A DNA stretch of 64,000 nucleotides from Brienomyrus brachyistius. Lineage: Eukaryota; Chordata; Actinopteri; Osteoglossiformes; Mormyridae. The stretch lies in NCBI RefSeq assembly GCF_023856365.1, contig NW_026042700.1, forward strand, positions 1 through 64,000, in the 5' to 3' direction. Position numbers and translations under genes: made by a program. How positions within the stretch are numbered: position 1 is the stretch's first letter; every line of letters begins with the position of its first letter. The notes under the pieces are model-generated. The model saw nothing but the letters and a program-made list of their open reading frames with translations, did no database searches and was not told the origin of the DNA. Positions 11,765 through 21,659 of the stretch are shown one piece after another.

Positions 11765-11865
11765 AATACTAAAGACTGAAACAAAGCCGTGAGGTCAGAC
11801 CCTCTGTATACAGCACACAGTCTCACCCTCACATCCTGTATGACCACATTTCTGCTGTTCACATG
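11765..11865 (+). repeat. About 100-bp Ig-gene flank block, copy A (unit 1)
   Basis: Contains GAGGTCAGACCCTCTGTAT, then CAGCACACAGT and TCACATCCTGTATGA. The same block recurs at 19458-19566 (direct) and 21146-21245 (inverted). The inverted copy follows a leader exon immediately, so the block is probably the start of intron 1 of an Ig-receptor gene, left behind when gene 5' ends were duplicated. Unit 2 copy at 28160-28262, unit 3 copy at 47699-47795. Confidence 0.55.
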
Positions 11866-12440
11866 GCATTTCTCCAGCTTCCATTGCCCTGCAATGGACT
11901 GACGTGCTGTTGAAGGTCTACCTCACTTTACACTTTGCCCATGTCTTGTGTGTATACCCTGTCCGCTCCTAACGTGTATTTAGTTTGTGTAAATCTATCA
12001 CTGCATCTGCATTTCGCAGTTCAGCTTCTGACAACATTGTGTTTCCCATCTGTGTATTTGGGTTCGGTGCTTGTTGGGTGCCTGTCGTGGTCCTTCTATT
12101 TACAATTGTACGCGGGGCGCCAATTCATCTTCTTTATTCATCATGAATATTTTAATTCATTAATGCAGGAGTCTGTGATAAATCGCTATCAGCATTTGGT
12201 TTATAATGGCCAATTAATGATAACTAAAAAGAAACAGAGAGACTGAAGACACAACTTTCAACCATGATATGAGTGCTGTTGCTGCATAATTTGTCCACCA
12301 GGGGTCACAGCGCAACCCCCATCTCGGCAAGATGGATGACTTGAAATATGTTTCTATATCAAGTTGAATTATTTTTATTTCTATAGCACATTTAAAAACA
12401 ATCTATGTTGTGCCAAAGTGCTGTAGGTCAAAATAATATA
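11866..12440. other. Spacer, carries a 250-bp deletion relative to units 2 and 3
   Basis: No gene recognised. At about 12118 unit 1 reads GGGGC|GCCAATTC, while units 2 and 3 have an extra 250 bp here (28512-28762 and 48047-48296). Confidence 0.6.
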
Positions 12441-13560
12441 AATATATAGTAAAAGTAGAGACATTGGCCAATGTTACACAATGTTACACAAAAAAATAAT
12501 CAGAATCAGACTGTGGTTTATTGCCAAGTAGGTTGACCCTACAAGGAATTCTTTTTGGTATAATGGTGCTCCATGGAAAAACAAGACTAAGCAACAACCA
12601 AGTTCAAAAAACAGTGCAAAAGTTATACAATAATCTAGTAATAAATATAAAATCACTATAAATGTTAAATACATGATGTGCAAAGCAGAATAGTCAGATT
12701 AAATAGATAAATAAAATGTGTTCCTGTGTGTGCAGGGTCAGTACAGAGATGCATCTAATAAGAAGCGGTGTAAGGCTGAATTAGCTCCGAGACGGACTGG
12801 GGACCTATGCCATGTATCGCCTTAGAAAGAAATAAGAAATCTTTAAACTGTATTCTCAGAAATTCTCAAAACTTAACAGGTAGCCAATGCAATGCAGCCA
12901 ACACAGGGGAAATTTGGTGTCTATTTTTTGTTGAGAGCCTGGTAGCACCGTTTTGAACAAGGTGTAGTCAGAATAAAGATGCTTCTGGTAAACCTGGGTA
13001 CAGAGAACGGCAGTAACCCAATCAGGATAAAAGCAGGAGTAACTCTCCAGGTCTTTGGCTGAAAGGTGTGGTTTAAGCCAGGCTATTGAACTCAGCTGAC
13101 AGAAACACCCCTTCACAACAGCATTTATTTGTTTATCAAACTCAGTGATGAATCAAAGATGACACCAAGATTTTTAGTATGTGACTGGAAGTTTTCTGAA
13201 TGAGGCCCTAATTGTTCTCTGAGATCATGAACAGTGACCAGAACTCATTACCTCTGTCTTGTTTTCATTAATCTGGACGAAAGTCATTGCTGTCCTGTTC
13301 TTAATATCCTCCAGACAGTTAGAAAGGGCCACCAGAGAGCAGCAGTCACCAGGTTTTAATGGCAGATAGAGCTGCGTATCACCAGCATAGCAATGATATT
13401 TTACATAATAACGTTCACAAATAGAGCCCAAAGGAAGCATGTATAGAGGGAATATGAGAGGGCCTGTATCACAGGACTGGATATGTTTACAAGTAAGGCC
13501 ATAGTACTTAAGGGGTGTGGCCATCCCACACAGTGACAAGCCCATTCATTCACCTCATCT
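12440..13560 (-). pseudogene. LINE reverse-transcriptase remnant with 3' tail (unit 1)
   Basis: CR1/L2/Rex-type LINE remnant on the - strand. The frame at 13225-13545 shows GPLIFPLYMLPLGSICERY, then YHCYAGDTQLYLPLKP, the RT catalytic box with YAGD where YADD is expected, and INENKTEVM. The next piece (12856-13116) matches the thumb region (FCQLSSIAWLKPHLS, then LESYSCFYPDWVTAVL) but is frame-shifted. Below it, 12490-12620 looks like a LINE tail (AATCAGAATCAGACTG...CAAGGAATTC). The 5' part is missing. Confidence 0.75.
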
Positions 13561-13846
13561 AGGCCTTTTACTAGGGATTTAAGGTCCTGGTTTTCCTCTC
13601 AGACCCTAGAGCACACTGCCAGGCTCAGATTCCCGATCCCACATCCTGCTGAAGCCCTTCCCAAGATCAGACACTAGTTTTGTTTTCCTTGTTCTTATAG
13701 TAAAATGATGGTCTTTGACTTCTATACATCATCACTGTTCTGTTAATTACACATGACCTAATCTAAGTATTACACAAACCAAGCATAATTACTTAGAGAT
13801 GTCATGAGATGGAAAATCCTTATTCAGTTAATTATTTTCCCCACAG

Positions 13847-14160
13847 GTGCTGACAGTGTGTCTACAGTGAAATGGGCCTGTGTACAGAGAGGATGATCTG
13901 TAACAATCCCATGTTCCTATGGTGACAGATATAAAACTCATGTGAAATACTGGTGCAGAGGGTATAATGTGAGGTCATGTACTCCCATAGTACACACTGA
14001 CTCTCCACTGGAGGGTAAAGTGTGAGTCAGAGATGATCCTGACCAGCGAGTCTTCACTGTGACCATCAACAATCTGACAGCTGAGGACTCCGATCGGTAC
14101 TGGTGTGGTGTGAAGATCAGTGGAGCCTCTCTGATCAGGTTAATCTGTCAGTCACTGATG
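13847..14160 (+). pseudogene. V-type Ig exon 1 of CD300/pIgR-like receptor, broken (unit 1)
   Basis: Ig V-set exon of the fish CD300/pIgR-like (CMRF35-like) type, cell-surface receptors of leukocytes. Acceptor CCCCACAG|GT in phase 1; donor GATG|GTAAGA. It reads SVTIPCSYGDRY, then HVKYWCRGY, RSCTPIVHTDSP, VFTVTINNLTAEDSDRYWC: both Ig cysteines, the extra Cys pair of this family and the DSDRYWC end are present. Two in-frame TGA codons (before SVTIPC, and after GKV before VRDDPDQ) and a length of 314 nt that breaks the frame near its end make it non-coding. The same lesions occur in every unit. Confidence 0.85.
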
Positions 14161-14513
14161 GTAAGATGTCTGTACTGCAGACTGTAGCCAATGAGATGCA
14201 CAGTATGTAACATGTCACTGAGTCAAAAAGGAAGGACCTTAACACAAACACTGATGGAAAAAATGTTTTAATATTTTAAAAATCTGCATTTTAATTTAAT
14301 TCAATATGATAAACGAGACTTGGAAGAAGTAACAGTGTCAGCTAAATCGGGCGACTTCATGAGGTTAAATATGATAAGCAATATGTTAAAAAATGTCAGT
14401 TTATTGGCCAAACATTTACATACAGTATGTATGTTGTAATGGGCTGATATTCATAAACATTTCATTGCTGTGCAAATCTTTGAGTGTTTTACCTGTGTGT
14501 TGAAGTCCTCCAG
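14161..14513 (+). other. Intron between Ig exons (unit 1)
   Basis: GTAAGA donor to CTCCAG acceptor, 353 bp, AT-rich. Copies: 30804-31156 and 56931-57281. Confidence 0.7.
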
Positions 14514-14792
14514 GGCTGACAGTGGACAAACAGGAGGTGACGGGTGTGGATGGAGACAGTGTCAGTGTTACTATGGAAACAACAAAAGACAAAGGATGTG
14601 GTGTAAGATTGGGGGCTCCTGTGCATCAGAGAGATCAGTGAGTTTGCATGGGAGGCCTGTCCTGATCAGGGATGACACAGAAAATGAAACCTTCTTTGTG
14701 ACAATGAGTGGGCTGGAGAGGAAGGACACTGGCTGGTATTGGTGTGCTGCTGGAATCCTGCAGATTCCAGTTCATATTACTGTTAAACATAA
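14514..14792 (+). pseudogene. V-type Ig exon 2 of CD300/pIgR-like receptor, frame-damaged (unit 1)
   Basis: Second Ig exon. It begins after CTCCAG with GLTVDKQEVTGVDGDSVSV, then needs a frame change to read CYYGNNKRQRMWCKIGGSC, SVSLHGRPVLIRDDTEN, and VTMSGLERKDTGWYWCAAG. The change near 14562 fits a small out-of-frame deletion at the Cys. Both Ig cysteines and the WYWC end are visible across the two frames. The probable donor is ATAA|GTAATT. In unit 1 the C-terminal part is otherwise undamaged. Confidence 0.8.
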
Positions 14793-14959
14793 GTAATTGA
14801 TTTAAATCTGCCTGTGAATTATTTATGCTTGAATATAAATAGATACATACTAATCAACCCAGCAGTTTCACTCACGAAGGGGTTTGTGCTTCTTTGTGGG
14901 GATAATCCCCTATTTATCAGCTGTTGTGAAACAGAGTTATTTATTGGGATTATTGTTTC

Positions 14960-15130
14960 AATGATAGTGGCACGGTGGTCCAGTAGGCGGCGCTGTTGCT
15001 TCACGCATCCATGTTTAGGGGTTTGAATCTGGCTTCTGCTCTGTCTGTGTGGAGTTTGCATGTTCTCCACATGCTGTGTGGGTTTCCTCCAACAATCCAA
15101 AAACGCACAGTCAGGCTAATTGGTGTCTTT
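14960..15130 (+). repeat. Teleost interspersed repeat, 5' part, + orientation (unit 1)
   Basis: Starts with GTGGCACGGTGGTCCAGTAG and contains TGGAGTTTGCATGTTCTCC and GGGTTTCCTCC, the well-known ubiquitous fish repeat. Copies in unit 2 at 31611-31780 and unit 3 at 57749-57915. Short frames here are not genes. Confidence 0.7.
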
Positions 15131-15384
15131 AATATTGAATGTGTGTCTTCTAGTTTATGATCAGTCTGTAATATGACAAAAATCACAGCATTTTCCACAG
15201 ACATACAGCCAGTCACTTGTTATGTATACAAATCCAGACAAATCCATGTAGCTTGCAACATAATTCAGGCATTTTTTCATCTTTGTGAGGATGAATTGTT
15301 ACTAATGGTGTGCAGACTGACTAACATGTCTGTAGGTGGTTTTTCATTGCAGCGTAGACCAGTGTTACAATTGTACTCTGTAAT

Positions 15385-15706
15385 ATCTGTTCCAGTGCTG
15401 CATCCATCCATTGTCTGAAACTGCTTGTCTAATTCAGGGTCCCTATGGGCGCAAGGCAGGGAACGTCCCATGACAGGGTGCCAACCAATTGCAGGACACG
15501 CTCACACTCCATTCCCTCGCACAAGCACACCTACCGGCAATTTGACAACTCCAATTAGCCTCAGCATGTTTTTGGACTGTGGGGGGAAATCAGAGTCCCT
15601 GGAAGGAACCCCACAATGACACAGGGGGAGCATGCAAACTCCATACACACGGAACTCCAGCGAAGACTTGAGTACACGTGCCAGAGGAGTGAGGCGACAG
15701 TGCAAA
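15385..15706 (-). repeat. Teleost interspersed repeat, inverted partner (unit 1)
   Basis: Reverse-oriented copy of the same repeat class (CATCCATCCATTGTCTGAAA at one end, GAGGCGACAGTGC at the other). In units 1 and 2 it is cut at GCAAACC; unit 3 keeps the full end. Together with 14960-15130 it forms an inverted pair. Confidence 0.7.
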
Positions 15707-16245
15707 CCCTGCTTTTTATTAACTATCCTTTCTCCTGTTTCCACTGCTCTCCTTTTCTCTGCACATGATGAAGAAGGAGGGGATAATGAAAAACGGAGGT
15801 AAGCATTCAGCAGCATTTACAGTAGTGTGGGGGTCCAGCTAGCAGCATTTACCTGATCACACAGTAATGGGAAACTGTCATTTTAATTTTAAGGGAAAAA
15901 AATATTTTTTATTTGATTTTCTTAATAATAAACTTGAGATCCCATCCCATCCAGGGTGAGCCCTTGCCTTCTGCCCTGTGCTGCTGGGGAATGACTGCAG
16001 GCCTGTTTTTACAAAATAGTGTAACATGTTGTGTGATAATCTCTAGCTATTTTCATGCTCTTTGTTAATGTCTCCTGTTCCTCACATGTGTCCTGTGTAA
16101 TAGTACCGATGTGGCTGTACCGTGTTTCTATAAAGCATGTAAGACTTTACTGTTCACATCCACCCTCTTATTCAGCTCTTTGGTCCAGCTGGCTCTGTAT
16201 GTAGGACTGAGCTGATCGGTGCTGCTGTCGATTATCAAGGTGGTT
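15707..16245 (+). other. 539-bp segment shared by units 1 and 2 only
   Basis: Replaced in unit 3 by 193 different bases (58493-58685). It includes a short frame (LLTILSPVSTALLFSA, then HDEEGGDNEKR) ending at a good donor (CGGAG|GTAAGC near 15799), so a small membrane-type exon is conceivable but unproven. Unit 2 copy: 32352-32890. Confidence 0.35.
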
Positions 16246-16340
16246 TTACTTCAGTCAGAACAGATTCACTGTTTTGTTCTTCAGGTTTAAATGTGATATG
16301 TGTGACTGACAGACACACTGGTGTATTATATGTCTCACAG

Positions 16341-16542
16341 GTGGGAGCAGGTTCTGGATGCTGTACTGAAAGCTGGGACTGGTGTGTTTTACCTGATTTG
16401 CACCATCATCACCATTCAGCTGCACTGGACCTCCTGTAGAAAGCAGGAACCAATCAGAGAGAAGCAGAGGGTCTCCCTGGATCAGAGGAAGCTGGCAGAG
16501 GAGATGACCTTCGTGGAGCAGAATGAGTCAGACGAGCTGTAA
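16341..16542 (+). CDS. Terminal exon: membrane segment and cytoplasmic tail (unit 1)
   Basis: Begins after TCTCACAG and reads WEQVLDAVLKAGTGVFYLIC, then TIITIQLHWTSCRK, a polar tail with EPIREKQRVSLDQ, and ends EQNESDEL-stop. AGTGVFYLICTIITIQLHW is a plausible membrane helix and the CRK after it fits the inner face. An AATAAA overlaps the end (16543-16548). It lies downstream of the Ig exons on the same strand, so it is probably the last exon of that receptor type; I do not recognise the tail and see no ITIM. It is open here, but the Ig exons upstream are broken. Confidence 0.5.
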
Positions 16543-16559
16543 AATAAACGGTTATGCTA

Positions 16560-16790
16560 ACTGCAGTGAAGCCTCTCTCACTCGGCCCTGCTCAGTCTGT
16601 ACAGTCATAGCATGAGAGTCAGTTAAACACAGAGGGGATGATTATCTGCTGGCAACCTGTACAACCACGTATTGGCCACTTATTCACAAGTGCTTTGCTG
16701 CCACCTGCTGGTTAATGTTTAATAATCGTTATCTTGTGAAGGTAAGACTGGTTTTTATTAAATTGTCTCTTGATTCTGAAAAAATATGGT
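16560..16790. other. 3' flank of receptor exon, nothing recognised
   Basis: Likely 3' UTR and flank after the AATAAA. No gene. Copies: 33200-33435 and 58990-59229. Confidence 0.4.
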
Positions 16791-17566
16791 ACTATGCAAA
16801 AGTCTTGGGCCATCAAAGAAAACGTTTAATGCTATTTAATTGGGTTGTGTATATTTGCTCAGAACAAAAACACAATTATCATAAAAATATATGCAAATTA
16901 AAAGTGACACAATAAAAACTAACAAGAATTTCTTCTTTTCTCCATAAAGTTACTGATGCCTTGTTGGATCGCTAGATGAACCACGCTTTGGATCCTAAAC
17001 CTCTCCTCAGGGGCACCCCAGCCATTCCATGTATTTGTTAAATTCTGCCACCAGCTCACTTAATTAATTAATTTAATTAAACAAATGTGTCATGCCCGGC
17101 TCGTCCGCTCCTCCTGTGTGCCACGCCCCCTGATTACCCACGTGTTTTCTCCCGATTGTACCCAGCTGTATCTAGTTAATTTGCTCAGTCCTGTGTATTT
17201 CAGTCCGTGTCTTACCCGAGTCCTTTGTCCGTCATTGATGTCAGTTGATGTTCGTGCCCTCGTCCCTGAGATTAAACCCCTCGTTTGCCCTGATTCTCGG
17301 CTGTCTGCCTGCTTCTTACCCGCCTGCCCGCGATCGCTGCCGTCTCCCGTGACAAAATGTTAATGATGCATTGATTAGCCATAGGAGTTGTGTTATAAAA
17401 AGATATAGGTCTATTGGATGGTTGGTGCAAATGTTTTACTAACTTTAGAAGAGATTTTGAAATGACTGGGCTGCCACACTTTGACGGACAAAATATTATA
17501 ATTCTAGACCAAGATGAAGATCATTTGAACATCATTTTCTTCGACAGCCCAAGACTTTTGTACAGT
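16791..17566. mobile_element. MITE-like element with nested solo LTR (unit 1)
   Basis: Ends are inverted copies over about 32 bases: the left begins ACTATGCAAAAGTCTTGGGC and the right, read in reverse, begins ACTGTACAAAAGTCTTGGGC. There is no transposase; without the nested LTR it is about 504 bp. The end sequence recalls non-autonomous Tc1/mariner elements of fish, but family assignment is inference. The LTR at 17088-17354 lies inside, so the MITE is older. Confidence 0.7.
17088..17354. mobile_element. Solo LTR, 267 bp, with 5-bp target duplication (unit 1)
   Basis: Starts TGTCATGCCCGGC, ends CCCGTGACA (TGTCA...TGACA inverted ends) and is flanked by AAATG on both sides (17083-17087 and 17355-17359). 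Size, TG...CA ends and 5-bp duplication fit a solo LTR of a Gypsy-type element. The 92-codon frame across it is not a gene. Confidence 0.85.
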
Positions 17567-17658
17567 TTTGTATGTGTCTTTTATACTGGTCATAATTTGT
17601 TTAAATACATGATTAATAAATTGATACTTTACAAAACATTTCATATTTTTCTGAAATT

Positions 17659-17980
17659 GGTAATTATTAAAAATGAATTTCACAAACTTAAATGGTTTGG
17701 CTGCGATGGGCTGGCCCCCCATCCAGGGTTGTTCCCGTGCCCATTGCTTCCGGGATAGGCTCCGGACCCCCCACGACCCAGTAGGATAAGCGGTTTGGAA
17801 AATGGATGGATGGATGGATGGTAATTATTAAAAATGAATTTCACAAACTTAAATGGTTTGGCTGCGATGGGCTGGCCCCCCATCCAGGTTTGTTCCCGTG
17901 CCCATTGCTTCCGGGATAGGCTCCGGACCCCCCACGACCCAGTAGGATAAGCGGTTTGGAAAATGGATGGATGGATGGAG
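17659..17980. repeat. 161-bp tandem duplication containing GGATGGAT-tailed repeat (unit 1 only)
   Basis: 17659-17819 and 17820-17980 are near-identical direct copies, each with the fish repeat tail (GGGATAGGCTCCGGACC, then GGATAAGCGG and ATGGATGGATGG). Units 2 and 3 have one copy (about 34304-34465 and 60098-60262). The short GGATGG run at the boundary is a likely slip or recombination point. Confidence 0.85.
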
Positions 17981-18049
17981 GGATAAATGGTTTGGAGTTT
18001 TTAGGTCACCCCTCCTCGTCAGAGCCCACCAATCAGGGACTCTTTAAAA

Positions 18050-18300
18050 GAGTGATGTAATCGGGAACGCCCACTTTTCAATCTGCAGTACAAATACACC
18101 AGCTTGTCTCTGCTAACAACAGCCTGTGAATGTCAGTTAAGGAGGAAACAGTACCACATACATATTGGCCAACATCAAATGAAAATGTAACACACGAAAA
18201 CAGGACTGCCCACTTATCACTCTGCGTAAAATCACACCAGCTTGTCTGAGCTGACAGCAGCCTCACATATCAGCTAAGGAGGAAGACGGCATATCAAAAG
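18050..18300 (+). promoter_or_regulatory. Doubled 5'-leader-like block (unit 1)
   Basis: Two diverged copies of about 80 bp (18068-18150 and 18208-18284) share GCCCACTT.TCA.TCTGC, CACCAGCTTGTCT, ACAGCAGCCT and TCAG.TAAGGAGGAA. The arrangement resembles a core promoter with 5' UTR ahead of Ig-receptor genes, but no ATG leader follows directly. Unit 2 copy: 34535-34785; unit 3: 60330-60580. Confidence 0.3.
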
Positions 18301-19457
18301 TAAAAAGAAAGACACCATCAAATGAAAATATCCCTGTGTGATCTATTGGTTTCTGCTTTCACTCCCATTAAATGACAGTAAGTCTAGTTGGTGTCCGTGG
18401 TGCTGAAAACCTGGATCAGTAAATTCCAAATGAAACTTCTTTACCTGATTTAACTGTAACTCACTTATTTTGTTGGCAATGATGCTTTGTTGAGTCTAGA
18501 AAGGCGCAAAGTGGGTTTCAGATAAATTAAATGAAGTAGTTTTGCTTAAAAACCAAAAAGCTTTGAACAATCAGTTCAGCTTTGGACTGTAGTGCTTCAC
18601 AAAAGTAAAATCCATCCAGTTAAATCTCTTTATCCCCAAGTCAAGAAGATATCAAATGCAGAAGCACATTGTGGGAGATACAAGGTGCAGACACATTAAA
18701 AGCACTTTTTTTGTGTGAACATTATAAAACAGATTGATACACATTAAGCAGTTTGTAACTTTACATCCAGACCTACATCAGTCAGAAAAAGCAGGCGATG
18801 ACCATCCCATCCAGCAGCTTCATCTCTGATTGTACAGAATCCCATGTCAGCGTAACTTCTGAAGTCATGACTAAACTAATTTCCAGCTCTGCCTTCAGTT
18901 TCATCTGTTAAATTAAATTAGGAACTAAACTAAACTAGGAGGGAAATATAGTCAAGCTACTTAAGTAGCCGAATTTTGTGTATCCACTAGAGGGCAGCCA
19001 CACATAGATTCCCTTATGAATGGTTCTGATGCTTCCGGAAAGCACTGCACAAAGACCCAGGTATGCCAGTGAGGAACGGATAAAGAGCAGACGGATCCAA
19101 ATACTAGCTGTAATATATAGTATTTTCAATGAATTTAAACAAATTAATATAACAGTGTCAGAGTGTCAGATCCATGTGACTTTTTATGATTGAAGAACTT
19201 TGAAAGCCTGAATATAACTGAGGAGGCCCACGGACCCCATTATGTGTGAAACATCATTGTGGTGCTGAGAGAAACACAGGACTGCTGATAAGACCCAGAT
19301 GAAGTGAATTACCTGACTTTGCCCCCACCCATCCCCCCCCCCCAGGATACCCCCACCCCTGTCATACAGACACCTTCCTAACGGACCTCATGATTTGTGC
19401 TGATCCACACATATGAAAAAGACCTACTGCAGTGACATTTTAAAACTGTATAAAACA
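18301..19457. other. Spacer, nothing recognised (unit 1)
   Basis: No gene seen. A poly-C tract (about 19335-19344) differs in length between units. Copies: 34786-35941 and 60581-61740. Confidence 0.5.
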
Positions 19458-19566
19458 TAATAAAGACTGAAATAAAGGCCTGAGGTCAGACCCTCTGTAT
19501 GTAGCACACAGTGTTTCTGCAGAGTCTCACACTCACATCCTGTATGACGACTTTTCTGCTTTTCAG
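19458..19566 (+). repeat. About 100-bp Ig-gene flank block, copy B (unit 1)
   Basis: Direct copy of the block at 11765-11865 (shared GAGGTCAGACCCTCTGTAT and TCACATCCTGTATGA). Unit 2: about 35942-36050; unit 3: about 61736-61844. Confidence 0.55.
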
Positions 19567-20002
19567 AATAAGTCTGATTTCACTGCTCTTTGCTCATTTG
19601 CAATATGAGGAAGTAACAGTTTAGAAAAGAACTAGACTTATTTGATTAATTTGTTTGTAGTTTAAATTCTGTGAGCATGAATGATTCACTGTGAAGACCA
19701 GCTATCAATAATTTTGCTATGAAATCATGTTTCTAAAATGATAAGATTCTAGATGAAATCAAAATATTTATTCCTGGGAAGAGCAGGACAACAGCAGCAT
19801 CAAACTGTTTTCCTTTTTACAGACAAGAAATAGACAGGAAATGCATCAGTGCACAAACAGTTTATGAAAATCAAAGATAGATGGATGATTTTTAAACATT
19901 TAAAACCCACAAAAAGGGAGGCAGTGAGGTTAAGGAGAGTCAGGAAGTCAGTGTCAGTCTCCACAGATCTGAGGTCAGCGATACACACATAAGGCTCCTC
20001 TG

Positions 20003-20042
20003 ATGCTCCTCTTCATCCTCTTCTTCACTGATGGGCCTCCAG
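20003..20042 (+). CDS. Signal-peptide exon of Ig-receptor gene (unit 1)
   Basis: ATG at 20003 reads MLLFILFFTDGPP and then one base before the donor CCAG|GTGAGG. That is a short hydrophobic leader ending in phase 1, as in Ig-superfamily genes. The next + strand exon with matching phase is the Ig exon at 30490 in unit 2, about 10 kb on. In known family members the leader directs the receptor to the secretory pathway. It is intact, but its downstream exons are broken. Confidence 0.6.
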
Positions 20043-21145
20043 GTGAGGATCACTTACTCTGGGACTCCACCATTCAGCGTAGTTAAGATGAAGATACATT
20101 TTGCACAATATACTTACTACATCTGTTTGTTTATATTCATATTGTTCCATGAAGTTTGATCACTTCCCGATTATAGTCTGTGGTGGTAGCATGTTGACCG
20201 ACTGATTTTAGAATTGACTGCAGTCTTCTTTGTGTCCACTATGTGGCAGCAGTATAAAGGAAATATCTTATTCTGTCACAGCTGCTGGTGTGTGTAAAAA
20301 TTCACATACTCTGATAACAAGTAATTCTGCCTCCAACTGTTTGTCAGGGATCTGGGCAGGAATGAATTACATGCCGACTGTACATACAACAGAGATAGGC
20401 TCCTGGGAGAACTTTGCCAGAAGTTGAAACACGACTTTAAGAATGACACTGATACAGAGTACTCAGCTGTTTGGTTGAAACTAAATCTTGGTCTGGATTT
20501 TTACATTCTGGACCTGAACTACCCACTGCTGCACTGACCCCCACCTTCTTCTTTTTTTTTCCCTTTGTCCTGTCCGGCAGCTTTAGCAGAATCATGGTCT
20601 GAATGCACTGCTGTGACAAACATGTTTGCTTTACCATGAGGGGTTCTATAAACTCTGTATAGGCCTCTCATGTTGATCGATTTCATTTTTTAAATTTAAA
20701 AAATGTATTTATTTCATTTTTAACCCGTAAAGTATTGCAGTGGGTGAGCTGGCCGAAGAGGATGGACAGATTAGGAGGGAAAAAAAGAAGGAAAAAGAAG
20801 AAAGGAGCAAGTGAGATGAAATGAAAGTTTTTAGCGGGTGTCTCTAACTTTGCTCTGCCATTGCATGCACACCACTTCCAGGGCCAGCCTTGCTCTCACG
20901 CTGATATACTGTCAGATTATGCACATCTTATATGTTGTTTTAACCCTTAGCGTATTAGTAAAGGCTGTTTTGTACTTACTTGATGTGATGGTCCACTTTA
21001 CTGTGGCCTTGAGCCACATTAGAAATTTATTTCTGATATATTTAACTTAATCCTCATTTTTCTTTTGCCCATGAGCACGAAACAGCTAAATAATTAGCAT
21101 GATGCAGAAGTTATTCTCAGACAAGCACTTAATCTAAAAAGCAGA
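20043..21145. other. Spacer between opposed leader exons (unit 1)
   Basis: No gene recognised. Pyrimidine-rich run near 20549-20565. At about 20723 units 2 and 3 have a short GGCGGCATGGTGATGCAGTG repeat start where unit 1 reads AACCCGTAAAGTATTGCAGTG. Copies: 36527-37628 and 62321-63422. Confidence 0.5.
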
Positions 21146-21245
21146 AATGTCATCATACACGATGTGAGGGTGAGACTGCAGACACACTGTGTGCTGCATA
21201 CAGAGGGTCTGACCTCAGGCCTTTGTGTCAGTTGTTATTATGTTT
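21146..21245 (-). repeat. About 100-bp Ig-gene flank block, inverted copy (unit 1)
   Basis: Reverse complement matches 11765-11865 and 19458-19566. It sits directly after the broken - strand leader exon, as the start of its intron. Unit 2: about 37629-37728; unit 3: about 63423-63522. Confidence 0.6.
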
Positions 21246-21261
21246 GATTTGTGATTCTCAC

Positions 21262-21293
21262 CTGGAGGCCCATCAGCGGATGAAGAGGAGCAT
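21262..21293 (-). pseudogene. Broken inverted signal-peptide exon (unit 1)
   Basis: On the - strand the same leader as at 20003 starts MLLFIR and hits TGA at codon 7, because 8 bases are missing relative to the + copy. The donor GTGAGA and about 60 bases of upstream sequence (GATCTGAGGTCAG...ACACACATAAGG) are kept. It is a relic of an oppositely oriented gene 5' end. Confidence 0.7.
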
Positions 21294-21659
21294 CAGAGGA
21301 GCCTTATGTGTGTCTCACTGACCTCAGATCTGCGCAGACTGGCACTTACTTCCTGATTCTCCATAACTTTGCTGTTTCTCTGTCTTTATCTGTTACTCAG
21401 GAGTCCTGAAGTCCAATGAAAAATCCGCTTTCTCCTGTCTATTTGGCTGATACAAGTTCTGCTCACTTCTGCTTGGGTTGCATGGATCACCAGCCACTTG
21501 TCACCAACTAACAGACCACAGCCTACCTGACCAATGTCATAACTGGTGCACCTAGGTATAAAATTTAGTCTCACTGTCTCCAAAAAAGGTCACTGTCTGG
21601 AACCCCATGGAACCACATTTTTGATTCCTTAGGCAATTTTTACACTATGTGACAAACAA

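Noticed and set aside
12474..12683. 69-codon hydrophobic frame on the - strand
   Set aside because: It falls in a LINE tail (AATCAGAATCAGACTG-type) and has no independent support.
17085..17363. 92-codon frame MCHARLVRSS...
   Set aside because: It lies across a solo LTR with clear target duplication; the frame is incidental.
19335..19345. Poly-C length difference as a biological signal
   Set aside because: Homopolymer length varies easily and may be sequencing error.
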